Positions 60,822 to 64,000 of a stretch of 64,000 nucleotides of DNA are shown one piece after another. The translations under genes and the position numbers were made by a program. Under the pieces are notes generated by a model. It did not search any database, was not told where the DNA came from, and saw only the letters and a program-made list of their open reading frames with translations. Source of the DNA: DTGL01 sp038895395. GTDB taxonomy: Archaea; Iainarchaeota; Iainarchaeia; Iainarchaeales; DTGL01. Location: positions 5,992 through 69,991 of the forward strand of contig JAWANJ010000001.1 of NCBI GenBank assembly GCA_038895395.1, given 5' to 3'. Numbering within the stretch: position 1 is the stretch's first letter; every line of letters begins with the position of its first letter.

Positions 60822-62237
60822 TTACCACAATTTCACATATTGAGGTACTAGTTTATAGATCTCTACGAAAAGACTGCCTGTGTTGTTTGGATAGTAGATG
60901 TCGTAGATTACAAAGTTGAAAGTCAATGGAGTGCCTGTTGCAGTGAACTCGTGATAGTAAGTGTGGTCATCATTGCAAGTGTTTCCCCAAACTGTTTCCA
61001 TGCCAGCACCTTTATCAACCTGCAAGTCAAGGAGAGTAGTTCCATAACTTTCATAGCCTGAAACCAAGTCAGTCCAAGTGTTGCCATCTATTCTGTTGGT
61101 TATAGAGCAAAGCGCGTCAAAGTCAATAGTGTCACCTGCAAACGCTGTACCATAAGCCTTCAGCTTGTACTGCTTTCCCGCCTCAAACTCAGTGGTTGCT
61201 GTTACTGGAGTATTACTGTTTGCGTCAACTTTAACTGTTTCCTGCAATTCCCAATCGTCACCAATATAGTATTCGCCTGCATGCCAGTCCTCGAGAATGC
61301 TTTTGCTGCAACCAAAATAGTAGTGACCTCCAAAGTCAAACCCTGTAGTGGCTTTCATGCTGTCAAGGATTTGCTCGCAAGAACAACCATAAGTGTGATC
61401 CATTGTCATTGCAGCGTCAACAACCATTTTGCCCTTTGGTGTCTTGGTTTGCCACTTGCTGTCAAGCCAAATGTACCTGTTCACACCAACCCTTTTGGTT
61501 GGAATACTGTCTGATTTTGGTGTACCAGGACAAAGATCTGCCTCGTTGTTCACACCATCGTTGTCTTCGTCGGGGAATCCGGCCAAAGCCTTATTCCAAA
61601 TTCTCACTTCATCAATGAGACCTTTGAATGGGTTGCTGCCTGTGTTTCCAACACCAATTCTGTAATTTCCAGTGCTTGGCTCAAAAGTGCGCGTTGAAGA
61701 AACTTTCTCAACACCGTCAACAAAGATTTTTACAGTGCCTTCCTGTGAACTATCTGATTTGTCAAAAGTAACTGCCACGTGATGCCAATTGCCTCTGGTG
61801 ATAACATTAGGAGCTGTTTGTGTTACTGTTCCACCTATGTTTGATTGCACTCTGTTGTCTGAACTGATTCTCAACCAATACCTGCCGTCATAACCTCCGC
61901 CGTCTTCCTGAGTGTAAATTACATCTATTGCTCCGCCTTCCTCGGCTTTAACCCAGGCCTCAGCTGAAAAATCTTGTCCGGGTGCTGTAAAATCAAGGCT
62001 TGTTGAGAATGGAACAGAAACATAGTCATTAACTCCGTCAAGCTTCAAAGCATTACCTATGTAGCCTGTGTCAAAGGTTGCACCATTCATTAGAGTTCCG
62101 TTGTTGCCGTTGCCAGTTGCATCATTCGCGTTGTCTTCGAACTGCCACCAAGCAACAAGTTCTGCTGGTATTGCTGAAAAAGCCACTGTGCTCAGTAAAA
62201 GGCCTATCACTAGAATTCCTAAAAGTTTTTTCTTCAC
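60822..62237 (-). CDS. Secreted LamG-domain protein
   Basis: A 471-aa secreted protein. Residues 1-22 are a signal peptide (KKKLLGILVIGLLLSTVAFS). A LamG/concanavalin-like domain (about 25-220) has WWQFEDNANDATGNGNNGT, GNALKLDGVNDYVSVP, RGNWHHVAVTFDKS and GLIDEVRIWNKAL. A thrombospondin type 3-like Ca-binding repeat follows (PDEDNDGVNNEADLCPGTP), then a 220-aa C-terminal region with several Cys that I do not recognise. GTG 62237 is the start, 8 nt after a perfect GGAGGT. Its higher GC, strong ribosome site and terminator suggest high expression or recent acquisition. Confidence 0.88.
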   Translation of the reverse strand: MKKKLLGILVIGLLLSTVAFSAIPAELVAWWQFEDNANDATGNGNNGTLMNGATFDTGYIGNALKLDGVNDYVSVPFSTSLDFTAPGQDFSAEAWVKAEEGGAIDVIYTQEDGGGYDGRYWLRISSDNRVQSNIGGTVTQTAPNVITRGNWHHVAVTFDKSDSSQEGTVKIFVDGVEKVSSTRTFEPSTGNYRIGVGNTGSNPFKGLIDEVRIWNKALAGFPDEDNDGVNNEADLCPGTPKSDSIPTKRVGVNRYIWLDSKWQTKTPKGKMVVDAAMTMDHTYGCSCEQILDSMKATTGFDFGGHYYFGCSKSILEDWHAGEYYIGDDWELQETVKVDANSNTPVTATTEFEAGKQYKLKAYGTAFAGDTIDFDALCSITNRIDGNTWTDLVSGYESYGTTLLDLQVDKGAGMETVWGNTCNDDHTYYHEFTATGTPLTFNFVIYDIYYPNNTGSLFVEIYKLVPQYVKLW

Positions 62238-62371
62238 CTTTTATTACCTCCTTTATTTATACGTTATGCATATATTGTGCATACCTGTTTTCTATATTAA
62301 ATAACCTAAAAACCAATTTAATCTTAACCTATGATTAGGTTAACATTTCTAATCATAATGCCTTTTTTTGT

Positions 62372-63085
62372 TTATTTTTCTATTTTTTTGTCTTTTTTGT
62401 TATCTTTTTTGAAGCAAAGGAACCAGTCAAGGCAATAAATATCTGACTGCTTTTTTTCTACGCGCTCCTTTGCTGCTCCACACGACCCAGGAGCAGGAAT
62501 TATTACATCTTCGCCTGGCTGCCAGTTTGCTGGTGTTGCAATGCCTTCTTTATCTGCTTTCTGCAAAGCAATTAGCAAGCGCTTTATCTCTTGCATGTTC
62601 CTGCCTACAGACAGTGGATAATAAAGTATTGCCCTAACCTTTGCCTTATCATCAATTATGAACACTGCTCTTACTGCTTGCGTGCTTGAAGCATTAGGCT
62701 GAATCATGCCATACTTCTTTGCAACCTCCATCTTTATGTCCTCAATAACTGGAAACTTAACCTCAACATTCTTCATGCCTTTATACTCAATCTTCTCCTT
62801 TATAGTCCTAAGCCAAGCAATATGTGCATAGATGCTGTCAATTGAAAGGCCTATGAGCTCAGTGTTAAGCTTCTTAAATTCCTCATGCATAGAAGCAAAA
62901 GTCATAAACTCTGTTGTACATACTGGCGTGAAATCAGCAGGATGGCTGAAAAGTATAACCCATTTGCCTTTGTAGTCATCTGGGAAATTTATCACACCCA
63001 TTGTTGTTTTTGCTCTAAAAGCAGGAGCATCATCACCTATGAGTGGCATCCTGTCACAGTTGCAATCCTTACATTCACATTCCAT
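62372..63085 (-). CDS. Peroxiredoxin (Prx6/AhpC-TSA archaeal type)
   Basis: Reduces hydrogen peroxide. The 237-aa protein has the peroxidatic Cys56 in FSHPADFTPVCTTEF, Arg in QAVRAVFIID and the C-terminal arm YYPLSVGRNMQEIKR, as in archaeal 1-Cys/Prx6-type enzymes. The N-terminus is a Cys cluster (ECECKDCNCD) and the C-terminus has further Cys (GSCGAAKERV, IYCLDWFLCF), which may be resolving cysteines. Next to rubrerythrin and a Fur-family gene, so a peroxide-defence role is likely. Confidence 0.93.
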   Translation of the reverse strand: MECECKDCNCDRMPLIGDDAPAFRAKTTMGVINFPDDYKGKWVILFSHPADFTPVCTTEFMTFASMHEEFKKLNTELIGLSIDSIYAHIAWLRTIKEKIEYKGMKNVEVKFPVIEDIKMEVAKKYGMIQPNASSTQAVRAVFIIDDKAKVRAILYYPLSVGRNMQEIKRLLIALQKADKEGIATPANWQPGEDVIIPAPGSCGAAKERVEKKQSDIYCLDWFLCFKKDNKKDKKIEK

Positions 63086-63132
63086 CTTTACACCCTATTT
63101 TAGACTTTTTATGCTACTCAATGTTATAAACG

Positions 63133-63663
63133 TCATATGACAACGCCACGATCCTCGGATAATTGTAGATGATCGTTTTCAACCTCTGCTAGTGCTTCAA
63201 ATATCTGTTTTAACCTTAGACTTGTAGATTCCGAAGCAGCTTTCTTGTAGAATTCTATAGCCATTGTTTCTCTAGCATGTGACTCCTGCAAGTTTTCAGT
63301 ATAGTTTTCAAAACATTCTTCTTTCGCTTTTGGAAGTTCTTGAACTTTTAATATTTTTTTCCATATATTTGCATGCTCAGCCTCAATCTTTCCAAGTGCT
63401 TTAAAAAGTTTCTTTGCCTCTGGGTCATTGCTTTTCTCCATAGCGCAGAAATAAAATGTTGAGTTGCTTACCTCAATCTCCAAAGCATGTTTAACATTTT
63501 TTTTATCCTTTTCATTTAGCTCAACATCAAACAATGGTTTTGCATCTTTGAATTCCTTTACGTATTTTCCTTTTGCTCCACAAAATGGACAACAACTTGG
63601 TGGGGCATAGCCTATGTAAGGATCCCCACAAATTTCACAAACAAAAAGCTTTGCATAACCCAT
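63133..63663 (-). CDS. Rubrerythrin
   Basis: A 176-aa non-haem diiron peroxidase. The N-terminal rubredoxin-like part has Cys9, Cys12, Cys25 and Cys28 (CEICGDPYIGYAPP, CCPFC), followed by a ferritin-like four-helix domain with Glu/His ligands in ALEIEVSNSTFYF, KIEAEHANIWKK, RETMAIEFYKKA and EVENDHLQL. The rubredoxin-first order is that of reverse rubrerythrins. It follows the Fur-family gene by 9 nt, likely one transcript. Confidence 0.92.
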   Translation of the reverse strand: MGYAKLFVCEICGDPYIGYAPPSCCPFCGAKGKYVKEFKDAKPLFDVELNEKDKKNVKHALEIEVSNSTFYFCAMEKSNDPEAKKLFKALGKIEAEHANIWKKILKVQELPKAKEECFENYTENLQESHARETMAIEFYKKAASESTSLRLKQIFEALAEVENDHLQLSEDRGVVI

Positions 63664-63672
63664 AACTAAGAT

Positions 63673-64000
63673 TCACCTCCCTTGTGAGCATTCTTTGCAT
63701 AGGCCTTCAATACAAACAACAACAGTCTCTACCTTAAAATCAGATGGCTTCAGCTTGCTAATAAGCTCATCACAAAGAAAGTCATCAGAATAATCAAAAA
63801 TTCTATTGCATTTTCTGCAAACCAGGTGGACAGGCCTATTTCGGTCATAGTCAAACCTATACTCGTTGTTTATCTTAAAGCGCAATATTTTCCCATTGTC
63901 CGCTAACTTATGTAAGTTCCTATAAACAGTGGCAAGGGTTATGGAAGGAATCTCTTTACGTACAGCGTCAAATACCTCTTCTGCTGTAGGGTGTGTTTTA
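63673..64000 (-). CDS. Fur/PerR-family regulator, 5' end outside the window
   Basis: The last 109 codons of a Fur-family repressor. The visible part has the winged-helix recognition region HPTAEEVFDAVRKEIPSI, TLATVYRNLHKLADNGKI, the metal-site RPVHLVCRKCNRIFDY and the final CxxC in EGLCKECSQ. With rubrerythrin immediately downstream it is most likely PerR-like, sensing peroxide through metal. The start lies beyond the right edge. Co-transcribed with rubrerythrin. Confidence 0.9.
   Translation of the reverse strand, partial: KTHPTAEEVFDAVRKEIPSITLATVYRNLHKLADNGKILRFKINNEYRFDYDRNRPVHLVCRKCNRIFDYSDDFLCDELISKLKPSDFKVETVVVCIEGLCKECSQGR

Noticed and set aside
1..64000. CRISPR array, rRNA operon, insertion sequence or toxin-antitoxin pair
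   Set aside because: I looked for regular repeats with spacers, rRNA signatures, transposase motifs with inverted ends and small paired genes, and found none.

Overview
The window is a dense stretch of an archaeal chromosome. It carries archaeal or eukaryote-like information genes: TFE, RadA, an RPA-type ssDNA-binding protein, Pus10, aTrm56, Rpp21, SRP54/FtsY/7S RNA, eIF6, prefoldin alpha, L18a/L31e/L39e/S19e and a GAN/RecJ nuclease. It also carries archaeal lipid genes (mevalonate enzymes, a polyprenyl diphosphate synthase, GGGP synthase). Beside them sit several genes of bacterial type: CoaD, CoaE, class I GAPDH, class II LysRS, class II HMG-CoA reductase and a full-length RelA/SpoT homologue. 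AT-rich DNA, short or overlapping gene junctions and this mixture fit a DPANN-like lineage, but there is no rRNA here and I cannot name the phylum. Two initiation styles recur. Some genes have a TATA-like box about 25-30 nt before an ATG, suggesting leaderless mRNAs. Others have a GGTG/GAGGTG Shine-Dalgarno before ATG, or quite often TTG.

Layout. 1-2836 (minus): HMGR, HMG-CoA synthase and thiolase, the entry to isoprenoids. 3092-8566: an unknown gene, a two-domain ThyX, a large secreted or anchored repeat protein and a MinD-like ATPase. 8603-14934: PPDK, Pus10, prenyl synthase, GAN nuclease. 15051-19503: a coiled-coil protein followed by coaE-coaD, two unknown proteins and an Ap4A-type Nudix. 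19550-30474: a carbohydrate block with galT, a phosphohexomutase, gap, a frameshifted pgk, a GT4 glycosyltransferase, a GH57 glucanase, a GT3 glycogen synthase and a debranching-enzyme-like protein. With PPDK and TPI this suggests gluconeogenesis and glycolysis feeding a glycogen-type store.

30518-33456: XerA, a PRC-barrel protein, two unrecognised proteins, an AT-rich spacer and initiator tRNA-Met. 33632-36599: TFE-Trm56 on minus; tRNA-Lys, tRNA-Pro with a 16-nt intron, lysS and tRNA-Phe on plus. 36632-43912 (mostly minus): a KaiC-like ATPase, RelA/SpoT homologue, 7S RNA (plus), a CBS protein with a possible ribosome-hibernation-like tail, TPI, RadA and RPA. 44001-52404: MBL hydrolase, GGGP synthase, HEAT-like protein, SDR epimerase, RtcA, an acidic-linker/six-hairpin protein, Tmk, tRNA-Gly, an IDI-like Nudix and Rpp21. 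52342-58503 (minus): the archaeal superoperon S19e-PDCD5-L39e-L31e-eIF6-L18a-prefoldin-FtsY-SRP54, then a prepilin peptidase. 58600-64000 (minus): two tRNAs leading an MFS transporter, a CDGSH protein, a secreted LamG protein with a hairpin terminator, and a peroxide-defence group (Fur/PerR, rubrerythrin, peroxiredoxin).

The points most worth following up are: (i) three places where a tRNA is followed 18-20 nt later by a protein gene with a Shine-Dalgarno and a TTG start; (ii) a RelA/SpoT homologue whose synthetase half looks intact while its hydrolase half has lost its metal ligands; (iii) a tandem ThyX whose two signature motifs are degenerate in complementary ways; (iv) a minimal tRNA-Pro intron with a clear bulge-helix-bulge; (v) a one-base frameshift in pgk; (vi) a probable ACG start behind a perfect Shine-Dalgarno; and (vii) a transglutaminase-like protein with Asp in place of the catalytic Cys. 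I saw no CRISPR array, no insertion sequence and no obvious defence locus.
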